Assembly (NCBI GenBank): GCA_049999765.1
Contig: JBNGIQ010009148.1
Location: 1-64,000, forward strand
Source: Phaeoceros laevis
Lineage: Eukaryota; Anthocerotophyta; Anthocerotopsida; Notothyladales
Reading direction: 5' to 3'
DNA: 64,000 bases
The translations under genes and the position numbers were made by a program. The stretch's first letter is position 1. Each line of letters begins with the position of its first letter. The notes under the pieces were generated by a model that searched no databases, was not told the DNA's origin, and was given only the letters and a program-made list of their open reading frames with translations. Below, piece after piece: positions 1 through 11,000 of this stretch.

Positions 1-255
1 GCACTTCAGTCTTAGTCAGATCTGACTAAGACGTCCATGACAGTGCCAGAGTTTGGTGACAGCAGCGATGAGGTGGACCTGAATGAGATCGCCCTTAATG
101 TGGAGCTGGAGGATGAGGTTATGTGGGATTGGATTTCTGCAGAAACTTCTGGGAAGCAGGCAGAAGATTATGACATGGACATTACTGATAGTCTAGGTGG
201 ACATTCTTTCTGTGGCCCCGATGCTGAGCACTACGGTCAGCAATGGTATAGCTGA
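1..255 (+). CDS. 3' terminal exon of an unidentified gene (partial)
   Basis: The window opens in a probable intron tail. Several AG acceptors lie within the first 20 bases and an in-frame stop sits at 13-15, so the exon probably starts near base 16-21 and runs to the TGA at 253-255. The roughly 75 encoded residues are strongly acidic (many Asp and Glu, with a Ser-Ser-Asp-Glu-Val-Asp stretch) and end in Gln-Gln-Trp-Tyr-Ser. I do not recognise the family. The acidic, low-complexity composition fits the disordered C-terminus of a nuclear protein, but that is inference only. The rest of the gene lies to the left of the window. Confidence 0.45.
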
Positions 256-817
256 GCACAACTGCATCTCGGAAGAGAAAAACGCTGGACAAGGCTTATC
301 TAATGCATTTGTGCGATTACCTACCATTACCGCAAAACTGTCATTTTGATTATTCTCCATCATTCAAAACAATAATTAGCTTTCTAAATTAATTAGCTTT
401 CTTTCCCTTCCTCCTAGATCATACCATCCACTCTTAAGAGCTTCACAATTAGGAGTAAATACTTATGGATGCTTCATTTGAACCAGTCCAGTTTTTACTG
501 ATATTTTAAGTCCCCAAGTGTTGTTCTCACCACATCCAGATACAACGAGTGGAGAGATCAGCAATGGCGCTTTATTTGGTGCTTTAGTTGACAAAGAAAG
601 TACGGTATCTATTGAGGTTGAGGGATCTGATCTGGCAGACAGGATGGATGTGAGGAACAATGTTGCACTTCTTTCCGCTGTCATTGTTTGGAGAGGCGAC
701 TTAAATCAGACGGCATAAAAACTATGCGGCTTAAATTAGAATGAAACATGCTTTGGCTTTGCCAATGGTTGTGGAATGTACTTGGCGATGCTTGTAGAGT
801 GTGCTTGTTGATTACCT
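256..817. other. AT-rich stretch, no supported gene
   Basis: This is probably the 3' UTR of the left-edge gene plus intergenic DNA. A 66-codon open frame at 518-718 has no recognisable domain and no clear splice partners. Confidence 0.4.
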
Positions 818-1354
818 ATGCAGCGAACAGCGAAGGCCTTGGCCGAACTTGACGAATGCTTTGCGGGCTGCATACAGGACGTTTATGAAGATGAGGAGGA
901 CGAGGTAGTGCTAGTAATAATAACTCGGGCATTTCCCCCGACTTCGTTTGCAATTACTTCCTTCGCTCTTGGACAACCGGAAGTGTTGCAAGCAGATTTC
1001 AGCTCCTTGGCCCTTGGTGAAACACGTTCCCCAAAACACTGGTCCTATAAATATGGATGTGGTTGTTTGGTACCGCTCATCCTAGAAAAATTGCACTCCC
1101 CTCTCATCACTCTTGCCACTCTCGAAATGGGTCGCAAAATCGAAACCAATCTAATTGAGTTCTTAGCAAACGACATAGTCGAGATTTTATCGGACTTTAT
1201 CCCCGCAAAGGACATGCGTACATTCCCAGCGGCCTTACTAGCAGATGGCCTTCGGAAGAACAAGGACATCAAGGCCATCGCCTCCGAAACTGAGTTAGCG
1301 TCGCCACCAAAACGTCAAAGTAAATGTGAAAAATTGCTCATGAATTTGTGTTGA
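818..1354 (+). CDS. Hypothetical ORF, 178 codons, doubtful
   Basis: An uninterrupted frame of 178 codons starts at the ATG at 818, just where a plausible acceptor (ccta-tgcag) occurs, so it might be an internal exon instead of a first exon. The product is mixed acidic and hydrophobic, with a Glu/Asp run near residue 25, and shows no motif I recognise. A TATA-like octamer (TATAAATA, about 1046-1053) lies inside the frame. It is followed by AT-rich DNA with an A-rich tract near 1470. Length is the only argument for coding. It could equally be part of the left-edge gene's downstream region or a decayed gene. Confidence 0.22.
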   Translation: MQRTAKALAELDECFAGCIQDVYEDEEDEVVLVIITRAFPPTSFAITSFALGQPEVLQADFSSLALGETRSPKHWSYKYGCGCLVPLILEKLHSPLITLATLEMGRKIETNLIEFLANDIVEILSDFIPAKDMRTFPAALLADGLRKNKDIKAIASETELASPPKRQSKCEKLLMNLC

Positions 1355-2860
1355 ACTGGACACGTGATCCCAGAGATTCTGATTTGTTCTTGACTTTGAT
1401 ATTCAGGGAATGGATCGGGAAACGGAATAAAACGCAAAGCAACTGAACAACCTAAGGCAACGGCAAAAAGAAAAAAAAAGTGATATGTAGAGATCAGAGG
1501 GTATAGCGGCATTGACGCTAGGCCTTGACATTAGATTAGATTAGTTAGGGTTTGCCCGTCCTTAAAAGCTTTTCTTGTGCACACTCTTTTGTATTTATTT
1601 TTCCTGCCGAGAAGCTCAAAACATGCAGTTTTAGAAACTCCCAAATGCAAGAAAATGCATTCGTTAGTGATAACAGTGATAAGTAGATTCATAAATACCA
1701 AATATTTATTTGAATAATTCAAATAATTGCTTAATGCTTAAGCACTTATTCAAATAAGTGCTTTAATGAATTAAAAAAGTGTGATAAGTTATGGGTTGAT
1801 TGGGGCCCTAATGAAGAAGAAGAAAGTTTACTACAGCTTCATGGGTCCAAAAAGTCCACACGTTTGTGATAGAGATGATGACTTTGTGCAATGCGAGACT
1901 ACTGGCTAAGCCTATGTTTACAAGCACACATCCACATAAATGTATATATAATTAGGTACAACGTATTAGGTTACTTCTCCTCAACTAGAGTACAAATTTA
2001 TATTACACATGTTTAGAGTTGCTAAAGTTGCCGGTGCTGGTTTCACCAAAAAGAAAAAAGAGTTGCCTATGTTGTAATTGCATTGTGTGTTAAAAATTTT
2101 TGTAGAGTTACAGTGAAAATGAGAATGTGAGTTCTCAAGAAAAATTCCCTTTGACATGAATAACTAGTACTAGTGTGTCAGCCCACAAAAACCGGTCTCT
2201 AGATTAGATGGCGTGCTCTTCATAGCACCTAATTGCGATGCATGCGCACCCATGTAGACAGTATATCAATACGATGCACAAGTTTTATGGTTAGAAGTGG
2301 ATACTATATGATCGGTGTACAGAAAACACCTATCAACTTCCTTTTTAATAAGACCACCAAGCAAGGTTAGCAAATTGTATGCTCCTTTGAGATAGGAAAT
2401 AAGTAGCATCCGAAGAGGAAAGCGAGAGGCTAGAAAGGAAAGCAGCAACTGCATCTATGTCTGTTCGATTGGGTCAGCCGGAAATTCCCTTCGAGGACAA
2501 ACCTTGCTTCACATCCGGCCAACAATAAAGCTTGCTCAACTGGAGGCCAACAAGAAAAGCTGCCCGGGTAATGCCTCAATTGCCAAGTAGCAGGAGTTAT
2601 TTGTGCGCACCTGTGGCTCTAATTTCACCAGGTTCCTTATCCTAATGTCAAAGTTTAGTGTTATGTAGATATCAACAAGAGATAGGCGATGAAGAGACAA
2701 AGCTCAAGCAGAAAATGATGGAGGAAAGGACTCATTCACAAATAGCAGCAAAGCTCAACGAGTTGAAAATACTGACCAACATAATAGAAGGAATATTATA
2801 AAGAGTATGAACATGATCGAAAGAAAACTTGACAATAGATGATATATGCTTAGCAGCATG

Positions 2861-2969
2861 CAGGCCTTCCAAGGGTTAATGGGAGAGGTGCCTGTGCAGG
2901 AGTGGCTCAAGGTGTAGGCCTTCCCAAGGGTTTATGGGAGAGGTGATTGTGCGGGCGTGGCTTAAGGAG
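2861..2969. repeat. 54-bp tandem duplication, two copies
   Basis: Two adjacent copies of about 54-55 bp begin near 2861 and 2915. Both carry the core aggccttcc..aaggg.tt.atgggagaggtg and differ by scattered substitutions and a one-base indel. The unit has no coding role that I can see. Confidence 0.8.
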
Positions 2970-3272
2970 GAGTCCCTTTCTCTTGCTACTCTTCATCATG
3001 GTCGAGATCCAGCACTACATGGAGATGTCTTGGAGATGTTTGTGAGTTTTTACATCTAACCATTGCTCAAGTGCATTTGGTTAGCGCAAGTGTGGCAGAG
3101 CGGTAACAAACAAGTCATCGATTTGGCATCATCAATGTTCATTTCCTCAAGTATTTCCTTGCAAAACAAAAAGAGGAAAACTTTGGGGCCATATCCTTAT
3201 CAATGATGCCATCAAGGAAATAAGCTTGCCATCAAGGATAGGCACTGTGGCGTGGTACAAGAGTGTCTTCAC

Positions 3273-3412
3273 GGATCTTGTAGGATCTCTACAAGATCAT
3301 CCCCCAAGATCTAGCCTTTTCTATACAAGGTGTGCTGACTTTGGATCTTGTAGGATCTCTACAAGATCATCTCCTAAAATCTAGCCTTTTCTATACAAGG
3401 TATGGTGACTTT
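3273..3412. repeat. 70-bp tandem repeat containing a perfect palindrome
   Basis: Two copies start at 3273 and 3343 (period 70). Each contains a perfect inverted repeat of ten bases (gatcttgtag / ctacaagatc) around a five-base centre gatct, at 3274-3298 and 3344-3368. The copies differ at only a few positions. A short stable hairpin is predicted from either strand. The pattern could be the footprint of a small mobile element or a regulatory hairpin array, and I cannot tell which. Confidence 0.85.
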
Positions 3413-3608
3413 GGTTTCTTTCATACCTGCATGATGATTTAGTTGTTTTTTACGTGTGGGTTCACGGATCGTGGACATGTTCTAATCATTATAGACCATG
3501 TTTTAATCATCACAGCTCATGTCTTAATTATGTTAGATATGGTAGAACCCTTGCTCTCAATTTGTACAATCTATATGAAGCAGGGTTACTTTCTTTTCGG
3601 AAAGAAAT

Positions 3609-3626
3609 GGGGGGGGGTGGGGGGGG
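3609..3626 (+). repeat. Guanine runs (G9-T-G8)
   Basis: Nine Gs, one T and eight Gs in a row give a possible intramolecular quadruplex on the plus strand. The same runs explain the Gly-rich and Pro-rich shadow frames around it. Confidence 0.8.
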
Positions 3627-4900
3627 TGCTTTTTTGTCTCGTCCTGCACCGTTACACCCCAAAAGCCTGGCAAAAGGTAAGTATTGGATGCACACGCATC
3701 CTTAGCGTGTGCAAGGCCAAAAGTAGCCCGTCTCTCACGAATGAAAGGGATCACACCGGTGAATTTTATAGGCAGCCTCGTCCTTCACGTGCTGACAGGT
3801 TCGAAGTTAAGAGGGCACTTCTATGGCCTCGTTGTGTATGCAAACCTCCCTTGTCCCATCAAGAGAACAGGAGGGCCTTTCATGGTCAAGAGTGTGGAGA
3901 TGGACAATATGGGAGGTGGAGGAAGAGGAAGGAAGGAACTTTATTAAGCACTTTTGGGCCGGAGGAAGAGGAGGGGGGTTGATTTCGGTAGCTGTGTATT
4001 GGAAACACCTGCAGCGGCCATGGCAGTCACTCAGGATTGGAGAACGCATTTAGCACATTTCAATAGCCTTGCCTTCCCTTGGGCTTCTTACTGAGAGGAT
4101 CAGGGGCGAGGACAGTAGAATCGCAGGCTTTCCACCTTGTCTCACATGTTTGAAGACAGTAAAATCAAAATTGTTAAGCTCTAAACGGCCGACAGAAGTA
4201 CACGGGCCGAGAGAAGTACGCGCCGGCTGGGTGCATCAGTGGAGATCTTATGTACGATCGGTACAGGATAGTGCACCCTCTGGATCTTATTTCTGTGAAA
4301 AGGATGTGGGTGACAAAATGAGCTAATCACTATTCCTTGGGTCCTGATTCGCATCTTCTCACATCTCAGTCCCTGTTTAACAACAAAACAGAAGGTAAAG
4401 AATCTTTGCATTGATAACCGCCCAAAGAATGAGCCATATTGTATCAAAGGTTGAAATTACCATTCGTAGTGCCTCGTCGGGTTGGCCTGCATGGTGGTTA
4501 CAGCCATGGCTGGAGACTCAAAATGCATTGCAAGGGCTCAATGGCTGGGCTAATGCAAGAGTTCCTGTCTCCCTGCCAAAAGGAACAGGGGCAGAGGTCA
4601 GCCCTACACAAAGAGCCAAAACAATAGCGGCCAAAAAATTCATCCTCCATCTACAACGCGTCACAGGGTGATTTCCCCTCCTACACATGGAAGCAACTGA
4701 AAATATGCAATAGCTGTAATGACAAACGACGACCACCTGCAGATTTTCGACAACAAGCATAAGAGTCCCATCCAACTTGTTGAGAGCAGACGAGCTTCTA
4801 AGCGGTGCCCACACAAATCAGCTGTCCTTTACGATCAGCAAATTTCGATCAACCACTCATAATGGACTGTCCTTCCACCTCGCAAACATAAACCTGCATT

Positions 4901-7087
4901 TCAAGGATGATTCCTGTCGCCAACCACAAATACATGCTCGCTTCCATCCATGTCAGTCCACCAAGTCTGGCCCGGCTGCTTACAAGCACCAGATTTCACT
5001 CTCCTTGCCTGCATTTCCTTTGCCTCCTCCCACATTTCGACGCTAGCGTATATGTTTGACATCAGCACGTATGGTGATGCATCTTGTTCATTCAACATCA
5101 CGGCAAACTCAAAAGCGCGTCGTCCTACCTCAATATTACTCCACTTTTGACAAGCGCCCAAAAGATTGAGCCACACGGCAGCATCTGGTTGAAAAGGCAT
5201 GGACTTCACCATTCCTATTGCCTCGTCAAGTTGGCCTGCACGGCCCAGGAGACCCACCATGCATGTGTAGTGCTCAATAGTTGGAGTGATGCTATAGTCC
5301 CTGCTCATGGCATCGAAGTACTTCTGGCCTTTGTCCACTAGTCCCTGATGGCTGCATACTGTCAGCAAACTCAGAAACGTGATGCTGTTTGGGTTTATGC
5401 CCTCGTCTATCATCCTGGCAACCAAGTCAAACACAATTACACTTTCTCCTTGGTGTGTATATCCTGCAATGAGTGCACTCCACGCCACAATGTCTCTTTC
5501 AGGCAAGGAGTCGAACACCTGCCGTGATTGAGCCATGCTCCCACACCTTGCATACATATTCACCAAGCTTTTGCCCACATCCACATCAGCTTGCAAACCT
5601 CGTTCTTGAATATGTGCATGGAGCTGCTTTCCCAGAGGCAGAGCTCCCACAGTTGCACATGCCTGCAGGAGGCATACATATGTAACAGCATTGGGAAGCG
5701 CAATGCCCTCTTGCTGCATAGTAGTGTAAAGACTGAGGGCTTCTTGATCCATCCCGTGCTGAGCATAACCTGTGATCATGGCAGTCCATGTCACCACATC
5801 TCTGTCGGAAAGTCTTTCAAACACCCTCTGAGCATTCGCTAAGCTCCCGCACTTCATATACATGGAAACCAAGCTGGCTCCTACAACCACATCGTCTTGC
5901 AGTCCTTGTTCTTCAATCTGTAGATGAAGCTGCTTTCCAAGAGGCAGATCTTCCACAGTTGCACATGCTTGCAGGAGGCATACAAATGTGATACCATTGG
6001 GTCGCGTGATGCATTCTTGTTGCATACAACTGTAAATACTAAGGGCTTCCTGACAAAATCCCTGCTGGACGTACCCTGCAATCAGGGTGGTCCATGTCAC
6101 CACATCTCTGTTTGGAAGTCTGTTAAACACACTATGAGCATCCTTCAAACTCCCGCACTTTGCATACATGTTCACTAAGCTGTTGCATACAACCACATCA
6201 ACTTCAACAGCTAGTTCTTCCATCTGCGCATGAAGCTTCTTGCCCTGCTGCAGAGCTGCTTCACCTACACTGACACATGCCTGCAGGAGGCATGCAAAAG
6301 TGAAAGAATTGGGTACAGTGATGCCTTCTTGTTGCATACTACCGTAAAGGTCAAGGGCCTTGTGACCCAGCCCCTGCTGGGCATAACCTGCAATCATCGC
6401 ATTCCACGTCACTACATCTTTGTGGGGAAGTTTGTCAAACACTAGGCGAGCATCCTCCAAGCTCCTGCATTTCGCATACATATCAACCAGGCAGTTTTGG
6501 ACAAATATATCTGGCTTCGCAGCACTGGCAAGAACATGAGCATGCACATCCCGGCCGGCAGCTAAATCTCCTGCAGTGGCACAGGCATTAAGAACCGCTA
6601 CAAAAATGCGGTTGTCGGGCTCACAGGTCGACTTAAGCATCCGTCGATACAGTCGTATAGCCTGCGTGGGCTCTCCATGTCTAGCATATGCGAAAATGAT
6701 GCCAGACCAATTATGGGCAGATGGTGATGTCACTTTGAAAAAGACTCGCATTGCTTCCCCTAACCTCCCATGTGAAGCATAAAGACTGATGAGGTGGGTG
6801 GCCAGGAATGCGTTTCCTTCATACCCACTTTGGACAGTGAGATCATGAACACATCTTCCCAATACCAGGTCCTTCTTTGCAGTACACCTCTTAAGGAGAA
6901 GGTAAAACAGATTGTTGGGTACATGGGATCCTCGCTGCTCAAGGAACTTCAAAGCATCGACAGCCTCACTGACCTGTCCATGCTCACATAGTCTACTGCA
7001 GTTTTGGACTTCCAAATCTCCCTCTTGGGCTCCTGACGTCCCACCTTCTTGAACAGAGGTGGGTGAAGCCACCGGTGGCCACCTCAT
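4901..7087 (-). CDS. PLS-class pentatricopeptide repeat protein, E-type tail cut short
   Basis: One open frame encodes tandem PPR motifs of the plant PLS type: MYAKCGSL, VVTWTTLIAGY and ALSLYTTMQQEG recur with about 100-residue spacing. PLS proteins are organelle-targeted, sequence-specific RNA-binding proteins, most of them acting as C-to-U editing site-recognition factors. The C-terminus has an E1 motif (IEHYTCMVGLLGRAG..) and the beginning of E2 (VFVVGDRNHP), where TGA ends the frame. The usual continuation of E2 and any DYW deaminase are absent, and the sequence past the stop does not resume the homology. The frame stays open upstream to about 7240, but its first ATG is at 7087 (about 728 aa), so I start there. 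Unlike its neighbours it lacks the acidic insert between repeat blocks. It is divergent to the PPR gene at 8 kb. RNA target and organelle are unknown. Confidence 0.88.
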   Translation of the reverse strand: MRWPPVASPTSVQEGGTSGAQEGDLEVQNCSRLCEHGQVSEAVDALKFLEQRGSHVPNNLFYLLLKRCTAKKDLVLGRCVHDLTVQSGYEGNAFLATHLISLYASHGRLGEAMRVFFKVTSPSAHNWSGIIFAYARHGEPTQAIRLYRRMLKSTCEPDNRIFVAVLNACATAGDLAAGRDVHAHVLASAAKPDIFVQNCLVDMYAKCRSLEDARLVFDKLPHKDVVTWNAMIAGYAQQGLGHKALDLYGSMQQEGITVPNSFTFACLLQACVSVGEAALQQGKKLHAQMEELAVEVDVVVCNSLVNMYAKCGSLKDAHSVFNRLPNRDVVTWTTLIAGYVQQGFCQEALSIYSCMQQECITRPNGITFVCLLQACATVEDLPLGKQLHLQIEEQGLQDDVVVGASLVSMYMKCGSLANAQRVFERLSDRDVVTWTAMITGYAQHGMDQEALSLYTTMQQEGIALPNAVTYVCLLQACATVGALPLGKQLHAHIQERGLQADVDVGKSLVNMYARCGSMAQSRQVFDSLPERDIVAWSALIAGYTHQGESVIVFDLVARMIDEGINPNSITFLSLLTVCSHQGLVDKGQKYFDAMSRDYSITPTIEHYTCMVGLLGRAGQLDEAIGMVKSMPFQPDAAVWLNLLGACQKWSNIEVGRRAFEFAVMLNEQDASPYVLMSNIYASVEMWEEAKEMQARRVKSGACKQPGQTWWTDMDGSEHVFVVGDRNHP

Positions 7088-8046
7088 TTCAGCATCCCAG
7101 ATAGCTAACTGCGAGTCCACCCAGGCAGGCTTGTACCAGTGGTTTAAGCACAGGGGCCTTCTTGGTTTTTTTGTGCCTAAAATCAGGATGTCGGAGAGTC
7201 CTCTTACTTCGCCTATTGTCCCACCACTGCGCCGGATTCAAAAACAGTTGTTGCCACAGGAACTCCTGGAGCTCTTCTGGAGCAATGCCTTCCCCTCCAA
7301 ATAATGTTGCTTGGCATCTTCCCACCCACAGAGTTCTTGGTTCACACAGCATCATCATGGGTCATAGACTCACAGACCAGTCCGTCTTCACTAACACGAT
7401 GCCCTTTTCTCTCGTTTTCGTAAGGTTTGAGGCGCACATCGCCAAGTTGCTCCAGCAAGCGTAGCTTTCTGGTAGCCGAAGGCCTCAAATCCGCCATGCT
7501 CGAAATATACCAGGTTTCCCTCGTGAGGGAGTGCAGAGACTGCTGGAAAATTGGCAGTCCACTCCGGCCCAGAAGGCAGGCCGGAAAGCGAGCTGCTATG
7601 ACTTGGCAGCTGTTGCTAGAGCAGGGTCTCTCGGAATTAAGCACAAATGGTGAACGCCAAGAGTTTGGAAAGCGGTGCATCAGCACCAAGAGCACGCTTC
7701 TACTAGCTTCAGGGCACTTGCCTAGTTCAGATGTGGTCTATGGGAAGGGTAGGGAGTGACGAGGTGACAGAGCTTGGTGTTGTGACCTGGAATGTGACGC
7801 ATATGCACAGCCTAGACTCACGGCTTGGTCACCTCCGAGAAACATGGCTCCCTGAGGAGCATGGCCCCAACTCTCTCTCGTTGCTGGAGGAAGGCCGTTC
7901 GTCGTGTCCACTCCTTGTCCAAAACTGTGAGAAGTTGCAAACGCTGACCGTAGGATTGAAAGAATGCCTCCGGGGGTCCTACATTTAGCAATCTGAATCT
8001 TGAAGTTTCTTCGCATGCAGTATTCCTGATATGATCTACAATACGC
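7088..8046. other. Shared 5' region between divergent PPR genes
   Basis: About 960 bp separate the two head-to-head PPR coding regions. It should hold both promoters and, for the right-hand gene, an unrecognised 5' exon, since that gene lacks an initiator ATG in its long frame. Open frames here (such as 7342-7695 minus and 7427-7759 plus) show no PPR or other known motif. Confidence 0.5.
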
Positions 8047-11000
8047 TTGCAGAGGAGCCCAAGGCACCCAGACTCCAGGCACGAATGGTGTACAGCGGCC
8101 CTTTTGTCAAGCAATCGAGACAAGTGTGACTGGGTAGAATCCCAGCGAGTTAAGTTGGATGTACGGAGTGCTCTGGAGAGACAACGCTTGTCTTATGAAG
8201 GCGCTGGACCAGATGATGAAGTTCAACGTCTATGCCAGGAAGGGCATCTGGACCAGGCACTGGGTGCCCTCTTGCGCATGGACCAAGTGGGCAAAATTCC
8301 TTCCGTGCAGACGTACAGATCGCTGTTGAAGACATGCACCAAAAGTAGGGCCTTAGATAAAGCCAAGGAGGTCCATGCCCATTTGACCAAAAACGGCTTG
8401 GAGTTCACCAGATTTCTTGGTGATTCCGTAGTAAAAACGTTGGTCAAATGTGGCAGTCTTGCAGATGGACTTCTTGTCTTCCACAGGTTGCCGAGACGAA
8501 CTGTTGTCTCGTGGACAGCAGTGATCTCCGGTTACTTAAAGGCGGGACAAGGACTAGAGGCATTGAGAATGTACAAGTTGATGCAGGAGGAAGGCGTCCA
8601 GCCAAACTCGTACACCTTTGTCAGCCTGCTCCAAAGTTGTGTTAAGATAGCCAACCTGGAAGAGGGAAAACGCATTCACGCTGAAGCTGTGAAGTGCCAG
8701 TCTAATTCTGATTTGTTGGTGGGCACGTCTTTGGTTCATATGTATGCCAAGTGTGGTGGCATGGCAGATGCTCAACATGTCTTTGATGGGTTGCCACACC
8801 GTGATGTAGTATCATGGAATGCAATGCTCACAGGATATGCTCAGCATGGTCAGGGGGAAGAGGCTTTGCATCTGTATGTACGCATGCTGAAGGAAGGTGT
8901 CCGTCCAAGTGATCGGACCTTCGTCAGTGCACTCCAAGCCTGTGGCAGCCTTGCAGAGGAGCACAACACAGAAGGACACTCTGTCCTTGTGGAGTCTTTG
9001 ATGAAGGGGAAAGCAGTTCATGCAGAAGCATGGAGGAGGGGATATGAATGTGATGTTTTTGTCGGCAATGCGCTTGTCAGTATGTATGCAAAATGTAATA
9101 GCATCGTTGATGCCTGGCAAGTGTTCGACAGTTTGTTGCGGCCGGATGTTGTCTCATGGAATGCAATGATCACAGCCCTTATTAAAAGCCAAGCGGAAAG
9201 GGCTGTGGAGTTGTACGAGCAAATGTTACAGGGAGGTGTCAGTCCAGATAATCGAACCTTCGTCACTGCTCTTCAGGCATGTGGCAGCCTTGCAGAAAAT
9301 GAAGAAGGTATACGCTTAGATGGGCATGTGCTGAAAGGGGAGTCTTTACAAAGAGGGAAGGCAATACACTATGAAGTTGTGAGAAGTGGTAGTGAAGTGA
9401 ATTTGTTTGTGGGGAATGCCCTCGTTAGCATGTACGGGAAATGTGCGAGCATTCTGGATGCACGGAATGTCTTTGACAGGTTGTTCAAGCGGGATAGGGT
9501 GTCATGGAATGCTATGCTAGCAGCATATGTTCAGCAGGGCCAATCAGACCAGGCCTTAGAGCTGTATGAAGAGGTGTTGAAGGAGGCAGTGAGTCCAGAT
9601 GACCGGACTTTTGTGTCCGCGCTTCAAGCATGTGCCAATTCTGCAGAAGAGGACAACATCATCCCAGCAGACCGGGAAGCCTTGAGAGTGGATTTTTTGA
9701 CGCCGGGAAAGGCCATCCACGCGGAAGCTTGGAGGAGGGGCTATTTGTCGGATGTATTTGTTTGCAGCACTCTGATTAGTATGTACACAAAGTGTGGGAG
9801 CATTTTGGATGCTCAACATGTCTTTGACGGATTCTTGCAGCAGAATGTGGTATCTTGGACAGCAATGCTCACAGCATACGCTCAGCATGGCAAAGGGGAC
9901 AAGGCTTTGCATCTTTATCATCAGATGCTGGAGGAAGGTGTGAGCCCTAACGCCTGGAGCTTTGCCAGCGTGTTCCAAGCTTGTGGCAGCCTTGCAGAAA
10001 AGGCAGAGGTTGAAATTGTCGACGGTCAACCGCTTAGACTAAAGTCATTGCAACAGGGGAAGGCAGTACATGCACAGTCGAAGAGGATGGGTTATGATTC
10101 GGATGTGTTTGTTGGTAGCAGCATTATCAGCATGTATGGTAAGTGCGGGAGCATGTTGGATGTCGAGAATACGTTTGAAGGGTTGTGTCAGCAACAAGTG
10201 GTGCCCTGGAATGCAACTATCGCAGCATTTGTTCATCAAGGGCAACCAGAAACAGCTCTGCACCTGTATGAACAAATGTTGAGGAAAGGTGTAAGTCCTA
10301 ATGACACTACATTTCTGTGCATCTTGCAAGCATGTGGATCCACAGGAGCTCTTGACGTATGCTTTGAGATCCATCGCAACCTTTTCTCTACCAGCAGTTA
10401 CCTGAGTCCCCTTCTAGCAAACACACTCATCAGCACATATGGCAAATGTGCGAGGATGGAGGATGCCCGAAATGTGATTGATGCCCTGCCTCAGCCAGAT
10501 GTGGCGTCATGGAATGCCTTACTTGCTGGTTATGCAAGGCAAGGAAACTACGAGACAAGTTTCCAGTGCTATGACGAAATGCAGTCTCTGGGTGTTCACC
10601 CAGATGGAGTTACTTTTCTTGCACTCCTCTTCGCATGTAGCCATGCTGGCATGATGCTCAAGGGTGTGGAGTACTTCAAATCCATGGCTAGAGATCATGG
10701 CATTCCCCCACAGGTTGAGCATTATGCTTGTATGGTGGATCTTCTCGGGCGTGCAGGATATTTTACCCTGGTGGAAGAGTTGTTGTCAAACATGCCCATG
10801 GAGCCTAATCTGTCGATATGGCTATGTTTGCTCGCTGCCTGCCAGAAGCATGGTAATGTTGCTCTTGCTAGAGAGGCCTTTGATGCTGCCGTACGTCTGC
10901 AGCCGAAGCATGCCTCCACGTATGTCCTAATGTCAAACATCTACTCATATGCTGGTATGTGGGAATTTGCAACCAAGGTAGAAGAGATGAGACAGGAAGC

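Larger units (their letters stand above)
1355..4900. other. Long non-coding stretch with short tandem repeats
   Basis: I find no conserved protein or RNA gene here. The segment contains a 54-bp tandem duplication, a 70-bp tandem repeat built on a perfect palindrome, and long G runs near 3610, listed separately. Open frames up to 179 codons around 3443-3982 look composition-driven (G-rich) and overlap on both strands. The right part, about 4300-4900, probably includes the 3' UTR of the minus-strand PPR gene. Confidence 0.5.

Noticed and set aside
3083-3110. tRNA-like phrase (gtgtggcagagcggtaac)
   Set aside because: It resembles the D-arm of a tRNA, but there is no pairing acceptor stem, anticodon arm or T-arm downstream.
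3443-3982. 179-codon plus-strand frame with a Gly-rich middle
   Set aside because: It is produced by G runs; overlapping frames on both strands are equally long, and none resembles a protein family.
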